A stretch of 64,000 bases of DNA, taken from the NCBI RefSeq assembly GCF_028475105.1, contig NZ_CP116936.1:806001-870000 (forward strand), read 5' to 3'. A program made the translations under genes and the position numbers. Positions within the stretch are counted from its first letter, which is position 1. Each line of letters starts with the position of its first letter. Positions 54,936 through 64,000 of this stretch are shown in pieces. The notes beneath the pieces are model-generated. The model had not been told where the DNA came from, made no database searches, and was given only the letters and a program-made list of their open reading frames with translations. This DNA is from Micromonospora sp. LH3U1. GTDB taxonomy: Bacteria; Actinomycetota; Actinomycetes; Mycobacteriales; Micromonosporaceae.

Positions 54936-56358
54936 TGAGGTAGCCCTCCAGCCCGTGTCGGCCGCCCTCGCGACCGTAGCCCGACTCCTTGTAGCCACCG
55001 AACGGCGAGGTGGGGTCGAACTTGTTGAACGTGTTGGCCCACACCACTCCGGCGCGCAGCCGGTCGGCCATCCACAGGATCCGGGAGCCCTTGTCGGTCC
55101 AGATGCCCGCCGACAGCCCGTACGGCGTGTTGTTGGCCTTCTCCACGGCCTCGGCCGGGGTGCGGAAGGTGAGCACCGACAGCACCGGGCCGAAGATCTC
55201 CTCGCGGGCGATCCGGTGTGCCTGGGTGACCCCGGTGAAGATGGTCGGCGCGAACCAGAAGCCCCGCTCGGGCAGGTCGCACGGTGGGGACCAGCGCTCG
55301 GCGCCTTCGGCCGAGCCGGCGTCGGACAGTTCGCGGATCCGCTCCAACTGGGCGGCGGAGTTGATCGCGCCGACGTCGGTGTTCTTGTCCAGTGGGTCGC
55401 CTACCCGGAGCTGGGCCATCCGCCGCTTCAGCGACTCCAGCACGCGGTCGGCCACGTTCTCCTGGACCAGCAGTCGGGAGCCGGCGCAGCAGACGTGCCC
55501 CTGGTTGAAGAAGATGCCGTTGACGATGCCCTCGACGGCCTGGTCGATCGGGGCGTCGTCGAAGACGATGTTGGCGGCCTTGCCGCCCAACTCCAGGGTG
55601 AGCTTTTTCCGGGTGCCGGCGACGGATCGGGCGATGGCCCGTCCGACCTCGGTGGAGCCGGTGAACGCGACCTTGTCCACCCCGGTGTGCTCGACCAGGG
55701 CGCGGCCGGTGTCGCCGGCGCCGGTGACGATGTTGACCACACCGGCCGGCAGATCGGCCTGCTGGCAGATCTCGGCGAAGAGCAGCGCGGTCAGCGAGGT
55801 GGTCTCGGCGGGCTTCAGCACCACCGTGTTGCCCGCGGCGAGCGCCGGGGCGATCTTCCAGGCCAGCATGAGCAGCGGGAAGTTCCAGGGGATGACCTGC
55901 GCGGCCACGCCGATCGGCTGCGGGTTCGACCCGAAGCCGGCGTGGCCCAGCTTGTCGGCCCACCCCGCGTAGTAGAAGAAGTGCGCGGCGACCAGGGGCA
56001 GGTCGACGTCGCGGGACTCCTTGATCGGCTTGCCGTTGTCCAGTGACTCCAGGACGGCCAGCTCGCGGGAGCGCTCCTGGATGAGCCGGGCGATGCGGTA
56101 GAGGTACTTCGCGCGGTCCCGGCCCGGCATCGGACCCCAGACCTTGTCGTACGCCTTCCGGGCGGCGCGCACCGCGCGCTCCACGTCCGACGCGCCGGCC
56201 TCGGCGATCTCGGCCAGCACCTCCTCGGAGGCGGGGTTGATCGACTTGAAGCTGCCACCGTCGGCAGGGTCGACGAACGTACCGTCGATGAACAGCCCGT
56301 ACGAGGGTTTGAGGTCCACCACCGAGCGGGACTCGGGGGCGGGGGCGTATTCGAACAT
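54928..56358 (-). CDS. Aldehyde dehydrogenase (NAD-type)
   Basis: The protein has 476 residues of the full ALDH fold: IPWNFPLLMLAWKIAPALA (about 134-152), the GSTEVGR nucleotide-binding turn, LELGGKAANIV with the general base Glu, and the catalytic Cys in NQGHVCCAGSR (about 290-300). It begins 6 bases after the deoC stop and overlaps the short paralogue gene, forming a three-gene unit. DeoC releases acetaldehyde, so oxidation of acetaldehyde to acetate is the most economical guess for its substrate. The sequence itself does not show the substrate. Confidence 0.9.
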   Translation of the reverse strand: MFEYAPAPESRSVVDLKPSYGLFIDGTFVDPADGGSFKSINPASEEVLAEIAEAGASDVERAVRAARKAYDKVWGPMPGRDRAKYLYRIARLIQERSRELAVLESLDNGKPIKESRDVDLPLVAAHFFYYAGWADKLGHAGFGSNPQPIGVAAQVIPWNFPLLMLAWKIAPALAAGNTVVLKPAETTSLTALLFAEICQQADLPAGVVNIVTGAGDTGRALVEHTGVDKVAFTGSTEVGRAIARSVAGTRKKLTLELGGKAANIVFDDAPIDQAVEGIVNGIFFNQGHVCCAGSRLLVQENVADRVLESLKRRMAQLRVGDPLDKNTDVGAINSAAQLERIRELSDAGSAEGAERWSPPCDLPERGFWFAPTIFTGVTQAHRIAREEIFGPVLSVLTFRTPAEAVEKANNTPYGLSAGIWTDKGSRILWMADRLRAGVVWANTFNKFDPTSPFGGYKESGYGREGGRHGLEGYLNV

Positions 56359-56364
56359 CGGCTA

Positions 56365-57324
56365 TCAGTCCAGGGTGAAGTAGTCGGGACCGGAGTAGGT
56401 GCCGGTCGTCAGCTTGGTGCGCTGCATCAGCAGGTCGTTGAGCAGGCTGGACGCGCCGAAGCGGAACCAGTCCGGGTCGAGCCAGTCCGGGCCGACGGTC
56501 TCGTTGACCATCACCAGGTATTTGGTGGCGTCCTTGGTGGTCTTGATGCCACCGGCGGGCTTGACGCCCACCTGCCGTCCGGTCGCTTCGCGGAAGTCAC
56601 GGACCGCTTCCAGCATCACGAGGGTCACCGGCAGTGTCGCCGCGACCGGGACCTTGCCGGTGGAGGTCTTGATGAAGTCGCCGCCGGCCAGCATGGCCAG
56701 CCAGGAGGCACGGCGCACGTTGTCGTAGGTCGCCAGCTCGCCGGTCTCCAGGATCACCTTGAGGTGGGCGTCCCCGGAGGCTTCCTTGGTGGCCACGATC
56801 TCGTCGTAGACCTCCTTGTACCGGCCGGCCAGGAACGCACCCCGGTTGATCACCATGTCGATCTCGTCGGCACCGGCCGCGACGGCAGCCCGGGTGTCGG
56901 CCAGCTTGATCTCCAGCGGCGCCTGACCCGACGGGAAGGCGGTCGCCACGCTGGCCAGGTGCACAGCGCTTCCGCGCAGCACCTCGGCGACGTACGGGAC
57001 CATCGCCGGGTAGACGCAGACCGCGCCGACGTGCGGGCAGGACGGGTCGGCCGGGTCCGGGCGCAGCGCCTTCGCGGCGAGCGCGCGCACCTTGCCCGGG
57101 GTGTCCGCCCCTTCCAGGGTGGTCAGGTCGACCATCCGGATCGCCAGGTCGATCGCCTGGGCCTTGGCGGTGGTCTTGATGGATCGGGTGCCGAGCTGTG
57201 CCGCCCGCTGCTCCGCGCCGACCTGGTCCACGCCGGGCAGGCCGTGCAGGAAGGTCCGCAGAGCGGTCTCGGATCGTCCCAGCTCGGAGAGCTCCGACCG
57301 GGCCGACGTCGTTGTCGCCGTCAT
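56365..57324 (-). CDS. deoC: Deoxyribose-phosphate aldolase
   Basis: Cleaves 2-deoxyribose-5-phosphate to glyceraldehyde-3-phosphate and acetaldehyde. The protein has 319 residues, longer than E. coli DeoC (about 259) and nearer the longer DERA type. The catalytic Schiff-base Lys lies in DFIKTSTGK and the second Lys in VGVKPAGGI. The ATG at 57324 is 7 nt after a -10-like TAGACT (57332-57337, minus strand), so the mRNA is probably leaderless; an ATG-like start further upstream is not needed. A GTGA-N6-TCAC dyad lies just upstream. Confidence 0.94.
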   Translation of the reverse strand: MTATTTSARSELSELGRSETALRTFLHGLPGVDQVGAEQRAAQLGTRSIKTTAKAQAIDLAIRMVDLTTLEGADTPGKVRALAAKALRPDPADPSCPHVGAVCVYPAMVPYVAEVLRGSAVHLASVATAFPSGQAPLEIKLADTRAAVAAGADEIDMVINRGAFLAGRYKEVYDEIVATKEASGDAHLKVILETGELATYDNVRRASWLAMLAGGDFIKTSTGKVPVAATLPVTLVMLEAVRDFREATGRQVGVKPAGGIKTTKDATKYLVMVNETVGPDWLDPDWFRFGASSLLNDLLMQRTKLTTGTYSGPDYFTLD

Positions 57325-57331
57325 GACCCGA

Positions 57332-57442
57332 AGTCTACGCACCGGAGAGTCGAGTGATCTTGCTCACGATGGGCACGCGAACGTGAGCGGCGTCGCTGGT
57401 CCGACCGCGCCCGCACCGCCGCGCCCTGGGGACCGGTAGGTT
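57332..57442. promoter_or_regulatory. Divergent promoters of deoC and upp with a CRP-like dyad
   Basis: For deoC (minus strand) the -10 is TAGACT at 57332-57337. For upp (plus strand) the -10 is TAGGTT at 57437-57442, 8 nt before the GTG. Between them GTGA-TCTTGC-TCAC (57354-57367) is a perfect dyad with the layout of CRP/FNR-family sites. It is centred about 36 bases upstream of the expected deoC transcription start. Confidence 0.5.
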
Positions 57443-57450
57443 GAGCGATC

Positions 57451-58083
57451 GTGGATGTACACGTCATTGACCACCCGCTGGCCCAGTCCAGGTTGACTGC
57501 CATGCGGGACGCGCGCACCGATTCCTCGACGTTCCGGGCCGCCCTGCACGAACTGACCACCATGCTGGTGTACGAGGCGGCGCGTACCTTCCCCGTCGAG
57601 CGGTACCCGGTGCAGACGCCCGTCACCGGCACCGAGGGCACCCGGCTGGCCAACCCGCCGCTGCTGGTGCCGGTGCTGCGGGCCGGCCTCGGTATGGCGG
57701 ACGCCGCACTCGGCCTGCTGCCCGAGTCGTCGATGGGTTTCGTGGGCCTGGCCCGCGACGAGGCGACCTACGAGCCGCGCGCGTACATGGAGTCGCTGCC
57801 GCGCGACCTCGCCGGGCTGCCGGTGCTGGTGCTCGACCCGATGCTGGCCACCGGTGGCTCGCTGGAGCACTGCTGCCGGCTGCTGGCCGACCGTGGCTGC
57901 ACCGACATCACCGTGCTCTGCGTGCTCGCGGCCCCGGTCGGCATCGAGCGGCTGGAACGCTCCGGCCTGCCGTTGCGCCTGGTCACGGCCTCGATCGACG
58001 AGGGGCTCAACGACCGCATGTTCATCGTTCCCGGGCTCGGTGACGCCGGTGACCGCCAGTTCGGTGGCATGCCCCGGTTCTGA
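57451..58083 (+). CDS. upp: Uracil phosphoribosyltransferase
   Basis: Makes UMP from uracil and PRPP. The protein has 210 residues, family length. The PRPP-binding loop is [12 protein letters not shown] (about 128-139); the N-terminal [16 protein letters not shown] and C-terminal [12 protein letters not shown] are characteristic. The GTG at 57451 lies 8 nt after TAGGTT, so the mRNA is probably leaderless. It closes the salvage route for uracil released by DeoA. Confidence 0.96.
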   Translation: MDVHVIDHPLAQSRLTAMRDARTDSSTFRAALHELTTMLVYEAARTFPVERYPVQTPVTGTEGTRLANPPLLVPVLRAGLGMADAALGLLPESSMGFVGLARDEATYEPRAYMESLPRDLAGLPVLVLDPMLATGGSLEHCCRLLADRGCTDITVLCVLAAPVGIERLERSGLPLRLVTASIDEGLNDRMFIVPGLGDAGDRQFGGMPRF

Positions 58084-58157
58084 GGCGTTACCCCGGTCGG
58101 TGCCGGGTCCGGCGGGTCCGTGCGCGGTGGTGCGCGGACCCGCTAGCGTCTCCGGCC

Positions 58158-58835
58158 ATGACTGGTGTTGCGCTCGCCGAGGAGTTGCTCCTCCTCGCCT
58201 ACGACGACACGACCGGCAAGGCGACCATGCCGCGGATCAGCCTGGACCTCGGCATGGCCGCGGCGGTGCTGGTCGAGCTGGCCCTGGCCGGCCGGATCGC
58301 GTACGCCGACGGGTCTCTGACGGTGGCCGACCCGACGCCTACCGGTGAGCCGGTCGCGGACGAGGTGCTGGGCCGGATCGCGGCCGACTCTCCGCACACC
58401 CCGGCCTCCTGGGTGCAGCGCCTGCGGCACGGCCTGCGGGACCGGATTCTCGGTGACCTGTGTAGCCAGGGCGTGGTTCGGGACGTCGACGAGACCGAGC
58501 TGGGCTTCATTCACGTACACCGTTACCCGGTGGTGGACACCTCCATCGAGGCGGAGACCCGGCAGCGGCTGGCCGAGGCCCTGACCGGCGCGGCGGCCCC
58601 GGACGAGCGGACCGCCGCGCTGGCCACCCTGGTCGTGGTGCTGCGGATGGAGGCCGCGCTCGGGGTGGACGGCGAGACCGCCGCCGACGCTCGGCGCAGG
58701 CTGGAGGAGATCGCCACCGGCGCCGGCTTCTCCGGCGAGGTGAGCACCGACGACTCGGTGGTCCGTCCCTCGGTGGGCCTGGTGGTCGCCGCTCTGGGCC
58801 GCGCCGTCGACCAGGCCCTCGGCCCCCGCCGCTGA
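58158..58835 (+). CDS. GPP34/GOLPH3-like protein
   Basis: The protein has 225 residues matching the GPP34 family, the bacterial relatives of eukaryotic GOLPH3/Vps74: LAEELLLLAYDDTTGK (about 6-21), LDLGMAAAVLVELALAGRI (about 29-47), and the later helical part. Eukaryotic members bind phosphatidylinositol-4-phosphate and Golgi glycosyltransferases; the bacterial role is unknown. TAGCGT at 58144-58149 lies 8 nt before the ATG, suggesting a leaderless mRNA. It sits between upp and the phosphosugar mutase gene, its 3' end facing the latter. Confidence 0.85.
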   Translation: MTGVALAEELLLLAYDDTTGKATMPRISLDLGMAAAVLVELALAGRIAYADGSLTVADPTPTGEPVADEVLGRIAADSPHTPASWVQRLRHGLRDRILGDLCSQGVVRDVDETELGFIHVHRYPVVDTSIEAETRQRLAEALTGAAAPDERTAALATLVVVLRMEAALGVDGETAADARRRLEEIATGAGFSGEVSTDDSVVRPSVGLVVAALGRAVDQALGPRR

Positions 58836-58842
58836 TCCCCGG

Positions 58843-58880
58843 CGCCGCCGCCCTCGGGCTACAACCCGAGGGCGGCGGCG
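58843..58880. terminator. 16-bp perfect hairpin between convergent genes
   Basis: CGCCGCCGCCCTCGGG (58843-58858) and its complement (58865-58880) flank the loop CTACAA. It starts 8 bases after the GPP34 stop and its second half lies inside the last codons of the minus-strand mutase gene, so the terminator serves both directions. Confidence 0.8.
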
Positions 58881-60526
58881 ATCTCGGTGCGGAGCTGCGC
58901 GATCGCCGCCTGCGCGCGGGCGCGTGCGGCGGTGACATCGCCGTCGGGCACCGGCTCCACCACCTCGAGGTACGCCTTGAGCTTCGGCTCGGTCCCGGAC
59001 GGGCGGATCACCACCCGGGCCATCCCGGTACGCAGGATCACCACGTCCGCCTCGGGTAGCAGGTCCTGGACGCTGTCCACCTGGTGCCCGAGCAGTGTGG
59101 TCGGGGTGGCTGCCCGGATCCTGGCCATCGCGTCGGCGATCACCCGCAGGTCATCGACCCGGGCGGAGAGTTGGTCGGTGTGGTGCACGCCGAACTCGGC
59201 GGCCAACTCGTCCAGCCGGTCGGTCAACGTGCGGCCCTGCGTCTTGAGGCCGGCGGCCAGCTCGGCCACGGTCAGTGCGGCGGTGATGCCGTCCTTGTCC
59301 CGGACGTGCTCCGGCGCGACGCAGTAGCCGAGCGCCTCCTCGTAGCCGAAGACCAGCGGGGCGCTTCCGCCGCCAGCCCGCACGATCCACTTGAAGCCGG
59401 TCAGCGTCTCGTCGTAGGGCAGGCCCCGGGCCGCGCACATCGCCCGCAGCAGGGACGACGACACGATGGTGGTGGCGTAGAGCCCGCTCACCCCACGGCG
59501 CATCAGGTGGTCGGCGAGCAGTACGCCCACCTCGTCGCCGCGCAGCATCCGCCAGCCGTCTGCGCCCGCACGGACGACCACGGCGCAGCGGTCCGCGTCC
59601 GGGTCGTTGGCGATGGCGAGGTCCGCGCCGGTGGAGTCGGCCAGGGCGATCAGCCGGTCCACCGCCCCCGGCTCCTCCGGGTTGGGGAACGACACAGTGG
59701 GAAAGTCCGGGTCCGGCTCTGCCTGGTCGGGCACCACGCCCGGCACCGGGAAACCGGCGCTGGCGAACGCGGCGGTGAGCACGGCCGCGCCCACCCCGTG
59801 CAGCGGGGTGTACGCCACCGTGAGATCACGTGGCCCGTCCGGGTCGATCACGGCGGTGGCTCGTTCGACGTACGCGGCGACCAGGTCGTCACCGAGCACC
59901 TGCCCGGGTTGGCCCAGCGGCACCTCGGTCAACGGGCCGACCGCCCGGATGGCTGCCTCGATACCGGCGTCGGCGGGCGGCACGATCTGCGCGCCGGCGC
60001 CCAGTTCACCGCCCAGCTCCGCGCCGAGGTAGACCTTGTAGCCGTTGTCCTGCGGCGGGTTGTGGCTGGCCGTGACCATCACCCCGGCGACCCCGCCGAG
60101 GTGGCGCACCGCGTACGCCAGCACCGGGGTGGGCAGCGGGCGGGGCAGCAGCAGGGCCGGCCGGCCTGCCCCGGTGGCCACCTGAGCGGTGCGCTCGGCG
60201 AACTGTCGGGAGCCGTGCCGGGCGTCGTACCCGATCACCAGGGGGCCGGTGCCGCCCTGGGCCGCGAGCCAGCCGACCAGGCCGGCAGCGGCCTGGGTGA
60301 CCACGGCGAGATTCATGCCGTTCGGGCCGGCGCGCAGCGGGCCGCGCAGGCCCGCGGTGCCGAAGGTCAACGGGCCGGCGAACCGGTCGGCCAGCTCCGG
60401 AGCGCTCGCCGGCAGCCGGTCGAGCACCGCCGTCAGCTCGTCCCGGCTGGCCGGGTCGGGGTCGTCGGCCAGCCAGCGCCGGGCTTGCTCGCGAATGTCG
60501 TCGATGTCAGTGGTGTCCGCCGCCAT
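58859..60526 (-). CDS. Phosphomannomutase/phosphoglucomutase-family phosphosugar mutase (PmmB-like)
   Basis: The protein has 555 residues with ATG at 60526. Four-domain alpha-D-phosphohexomutase: catalytic Ser in TASHNPPQDNGYK, metal loop NDPDADRC, sugar-binding FGYEEALGY, phosphate-binding RPSGTEPK near the C-terminus. In mycobacteria the homologue pmmB lies next to upp, deoC-type and deoA/cdd genes, as here. No separate phosphopentomutase gene is visible, and some enzymes of this family act on ribose/deoxyribose-1-phosphate, so it may supply the step between DeoA and DeoC. That is inference from context. Confidence 0.9.
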   Translation of the reverse strand: MAADTTDIDDIREQARRWLADDPDPASRDELTAVLDRLPASAPELADRFAGPLTFGTAGLRGPLRAGPNGMNLAVVTQAAAGLVGWLAAQGGTGPLVIGYDARHGSRQFAERTAQVATGAGRPALLLPRPLPTPVLAYAVRHLGGVAGVMVTASHNPPQDNGYKVYLGAELGGELGAGAQIVPPADAGIEAAIRAVGPLTEVPLGQPGQVLGDDLVAAYVERATAVIDPDGPRDLTVAYTPLHGVGAAVLTAAFASAGFPVPGVVPDQAEPDPDFPTVSFPNPEEPGAVDRLIALADSTGADLAIANDPDADRCAVVVRAGADGWRMLRGDEVGVLLADHLMRRGVSGLYATTIVSSSLLRAMCAARGLPYDETLTGFKWIVRAGGGSAPLVFGYEEALGYCVAPEHVRDKDGITAALTVAELAAGLKTQGRTLTDRLDELAAEFGVHHTDQLSARVDDLRVIADAMARIRAATPTTLLGHQVDSVQDLLPEADVVILRTGMARVVIRPSGTEPKLKAYLEVVEPVPDGDVTAARARAQAAIAQLRTEIAAALGL

Positions 60527-60574
60527 GCCCCTTGATAGCACGGCGACGGATCACCGCTGTGGGTTCCCTCCGGC

Positions 60575-62677
60575 TCAGCCGTCCCCGGTGAGCTGGAACG
60601 TCCGCACCATCTCTTCGAAGATCGGCTTGCTCTCCGCGAACTTGGTGTCCGTGGCGGTGAGGTAGAACGAGTACGCCTTGCCGTCCTGTGCCACGCCACG
60701 CCAGACGCCGTGCCGCATGGCGTCACCCTCGCCGCAGGTGTATTCGAACTCAGCGGCCGGCTTGCTGGCCAGCTCGGTCTCGGTGGAGGAGACCTGGCTG
60801 TACGGCTTGACGCAGGAGGTGCTCCTGGTCTTGAGACCGTTCTCGGCCGTCTCCGCCCATCGGGTGGAGCTGCTGGACCACTTCTCGGTGATGATGCGGA
60901 CCTTGCGGCCGCTGTCCTCCGGGTCGATGTAGTCGGTGTATGAGCCGCCGGAGGCCTTCTTCCAGCCCTTCGGCACCATGACCTGGATCCCGCGACCTGC
61001 GTGCTCCTGCATCTCGACCGCGGGAGCGGCCGGGGCGGACGACGTGGGCTGCGCTGCCGGGGTGCTCGGCGGCGGGTCGTCGCCGCCGGACAGCGCCACC
61101 ACGGTGAGCAGCAGCACGACGGCCAGTCCGCCGGCCGCGGCGAGCTGCACCTTGCGGGGCCATCCCTTGACCGTGCTGACGAGCTGACCCCCGCTGGCAC
61201 GGACCTTGCCCAGCGCGCCGCCGCCCGAAGCGGCGGGCGAGGCGGTCCAGGGCTGGCCGGTGCCTGGCACCGACCACTGGTTACCGCCGCCGTAGGTGCC
61301 GCCCATGCGTTGGGTGGCCTCCGGTGCGCCGCCGTACCCGACCTGCTGGGTGGGGTCGGCCGGGCTGCCGTAGCTGACCCGCTGGGTGGCGTCCGGGTGC
61401 CCGCCGGCGTCCACCCGCTGGGTGGCGTCCGCGTTGCCGCCGTACGTGCGCCCGGCGGCCGACCGGCTGGGTGGGGGCATCGCGCCGGTCGGCGTGTGCA
61501 GCGGGCCGGCCAACGCGTCGGCGCTGGTCTCGTCGAGCCCACCCGTGGCGCCGGCCGCGCCAGCGGGCTGTGGGCGTTCGCCCCGGCGCAGCGCGGCCAG
61601 CCGGTCGGTCAGGGACTCGTTCGGGGCCAGCATCGCCGGGCCACCGATCTGGCTGTCCGGCTTCGGCTCCGGCTGGGCCGGCGGGGGGATGGGCATCGGT
61701 CGCTGCTGCACCGGCACCACGGCGTACGGGTCGGTGACCGAGTGCACAGCCGTCGCGGTGCTGCCCAGCGCACCGGCGAGCAGCTCGCGCAGCATGGCCC
61801 GAGAGGTGTGCACGTCCAGCCGGCGCGCCGGGTCCTTCTCCAGCAGACCCATGAGCACGCGGGTCAGCGGGCCGCTGCGTTGCGGCGGGGCGGGCGGGTC
61901 CTCGACCACGGCGTGCATGGTCTCGATCGGGTCACCCTTGTCGAACGGGGGCCGTCCCTCGACCGCTGTGTAAAGCGTCACACCCAGCGAGAACAGGTCG
62001 CTCGGCGGGCCGAACTCCTGGCCCATGGCCCGCTCGGGCGAGATGAAGTGCGGCGAGCCGAGCACCATGCCGGGGGTGGTGAGCTGCACGTCGGTGGGCA
62101 TCCGGGCGACCCCGAAGTCGGTCAGCACACAGCGGCCGTCGGTGCAGATCAGCACGTTGGCGGGCTTGACGTCGCGGTGCAGCACGCCGATCGCGTGGGC
62201 GACCTCCAACGCGCCGAGCAGCGCGATGCCGATCTTGGCGACAGCGCGGGGAGCGACCGGCCCGTCCTCGATCACCATGTCCGCGAGGCTGCGGGCGTCC
62301 AGCAGCTCCATCACGATCCACGGCCGGCCAGCCTCGGTGACCACGTCGTAGACCTGCACCACGGCGGGGTGCTGGATGGCGGCGGCGGCGCGGGCCTCGC
62401 GCAGGGTGCGTTCGTACATGGCGTCACGGTCGCTGGGGGCCAGCCCCGGAGGCAGGACGACCTCCTTCACCGCCACGTCGCGGCGCAGCAGCGTGTCTGT
62501 GGCGCGCCACACGGTGCCCATGCCGCCGTTGCCCACCGAGGATCGCAGCGAGTACCGGCCACCAATGGTGGTGCCGGGCGCCGCTCGTCCGTTGGCGGGA
62601 CTAACTGGTCCGCCGCTCCACGTCGGGATCTGAGTCACAGAAAAGCCACCGGGGGAAATCGAGGGGGGCTGGGACAC
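60575..62677 (-). CDS. Membrane Ser/Thr protein kinase with TQ repeats
   Basis: The protein has 700 residues. The kinase domain (about 42-305) has the glycine loop VGNGGMGTV, Lys in VAVKEV, catalytic [11 protein letters not shown], and DFGVAR. A Pro-rich linker follows; at about 415-458 four near-repeats occur ([24 protein letters not shown]), which look like phospho-Thr ligands for FHA domains. One membrane helix lies at about 508-533, then a ~150-residue extracytoplasmic domain with two Cys ([18 protein letters not shown]), no PASTA repeats. The GTG at 62677 has AGGGGGG upstream. Its substrate is unknown. Confidence 0.92.
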   Translation of the reverse strand: MSQPPSISPGGFSVTQIPTWSGGPVSPANGRAAPGTTIGGRYSLRSSVGNGGMGTVWRATDTLLRRDVAVKEVVLPPGLAPSDRDAMYERTLREARAAAAIQHPAVVQVYDVVTEAGRPWIVMELLDARSLADMVIEDGPVAPRAVAKIGIALLGALEVAHAIGVLHRDVKPANVLICTDGRCVLTDFGVARMPTDVQLTTPGMVLGSPHFISPERAMGQEFGPPSDLFSLGVTLYTAVEGRPPFDKGDPIETMHAVVEDPPAPPQRSGPLTRVLMGLLEKDPARRLDVHTSRAMLRELLAGALGSTATAVHSVTDPYAVVPVQQRPMPIPPPAQPEPKPDSQIGGPAMLAPNESLTDRLAALRRGERPQPAGAAGATGGLDETSADALAGPLHTPTGAMPPPSRSAAGRTYGGNADATQRVDAGGHPDATQRVSYGSPADPTQQVGYGGAPEATQRMGGTYGGGNQWSVPGTGQPWTASPAASGGGALGKVRASGGQLVSTVKGWPRKVQLAAAGGLAVVLLLTVVALSGGDDPPPSTPAAQPTSSAPAAPAVEMQEHAGRGIQVMVPKGWKKASGGSYTDYIDPEDSGRKVRIITEKWSSSSTRWAETAENGLKTRSTSCVKPYSQVSSTETELASKPAAEFEYTCGEGDAMRHGVWRGVAQDGKAYSFYLTATDTKFAESKPIFEEMVRTFQLTGDG

Positions 62678-62844
62678 AACCCCCCTATCTTGCTGGTTCC
62701 GACGCCCGATGCGAAAGCCGACGCGTCGGACGTTTATCGAAGTCGACAGAACGTGCCCTGTCGTTCACCTCGTGTCGACCGGTCCGGACGCACTGTGCGG
62801 TATCCCTCACGCGGCGATGTGGCCAGGCGACTTACCATCCGGGG

Positions 62845-64000
<1,156 letters not shown>

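Overview
The window comes from a high-GC actinomycete, most likely Micromonospora or a close relative in the Micromonosporaceae. The grounds are very high third-position GC, frequent GTG starts, many GTGA and ATGA stop/start overlaps, several genes whose start codon lies only 6-9 nt after a TANNNT-like -10 box (leaderless mRNAs), a conservon (NIT-type sensor kinase, roadblock protein, DUF742 protein, small GTPase), and a nucleoside-salvage gene order like that of actinobacteria. I saw no rRNA, tRNA, CRISPR array, prophage or intact insertion sequence.

Layout. 1-4198: housekeeping genes glmU (5' end cut by the window edge), prs, an L25/Ctc-type ribosomal protein and pth. 4334-7446: sulfate activation (cysQ-like, cysD, cysN). 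7671-9823: galK and galE on the minus strand. 10021-14656: a CorC-like CBS protein, trpS, a 2'-5' RNA ligase-like protein, a YihY/BrkB membrane protein, a short GntR regulator and a hypothetical gene. 14811-21513: an alpha-glucoside/maltodextrin unit (GH13 enzyme, LacI-family regulator, MalE/F/G-like transporter) with repeated GCAAG-NN-CTTGC operators. 21684-24200: a three-gene set resembling a polyprenol-phosphate-sugar glycosylation unit. 24848-36274: nucleoside uptake and salvage (BMP lipoprotein, two-domain ATPase, two permeases, cytidine deaminase, thymidine phosphorylase, adenosine deaminase, uridine-kinase-like protein) with a DUF4272-like gene and an RlmA-like methyltransferase. 36468-41506: the conservon. 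41781-45206: two minus-strand genes facing it. 45397-46435: a PadR regulator and its likely membrane target. 46504-52250: cydABDC. 52482-53871: a BlaI/BlaR-type pair. 54111-57324: deoC with two aldehyde dehydrogenase genes. 57451-60526: upp, a GOLPH3-like gene and a phosphosugar mutase. 60575-62677: a Ser/Thr kinase. 62845-end: the start of a methylmalonyl-CoA-mutase-family gene.

How it fits together. Salvage runs from uptake (BMP and ABC genes) through deamination (cdd, add) and phosphorolysis (deoA) to deoxyribose-phosphate cleavage (deoC). The acetaldehyde made by DeoC may be handled by the co-transcribed aldehyde dehydrogenase, and uracil is recovered by Upp.

The most unusual items are these. 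(1) An 806-residue protein next to the conservon has an N-terminus like an IS110-family transposase with all four catalytic acidic positions replaced, and a C-terminal module sharing four ordered motif blocks with the conservon kinase. (2) A palindromic dispersed repeat occurs in two copies, one intergenic and one inserted in frame inside the RlmA-like methyltransferase gene. (3) Two hairpins with unrelated 18-bp stems share an identical 25-nt segment centred on the loop, in the same orientation relative to transcription. (4) Near-identical 17-bp dyads lie upstream of blaI, cydA and a small membrane-protein gene, suggesting a BlaI regulon that includes cytochrome bd.
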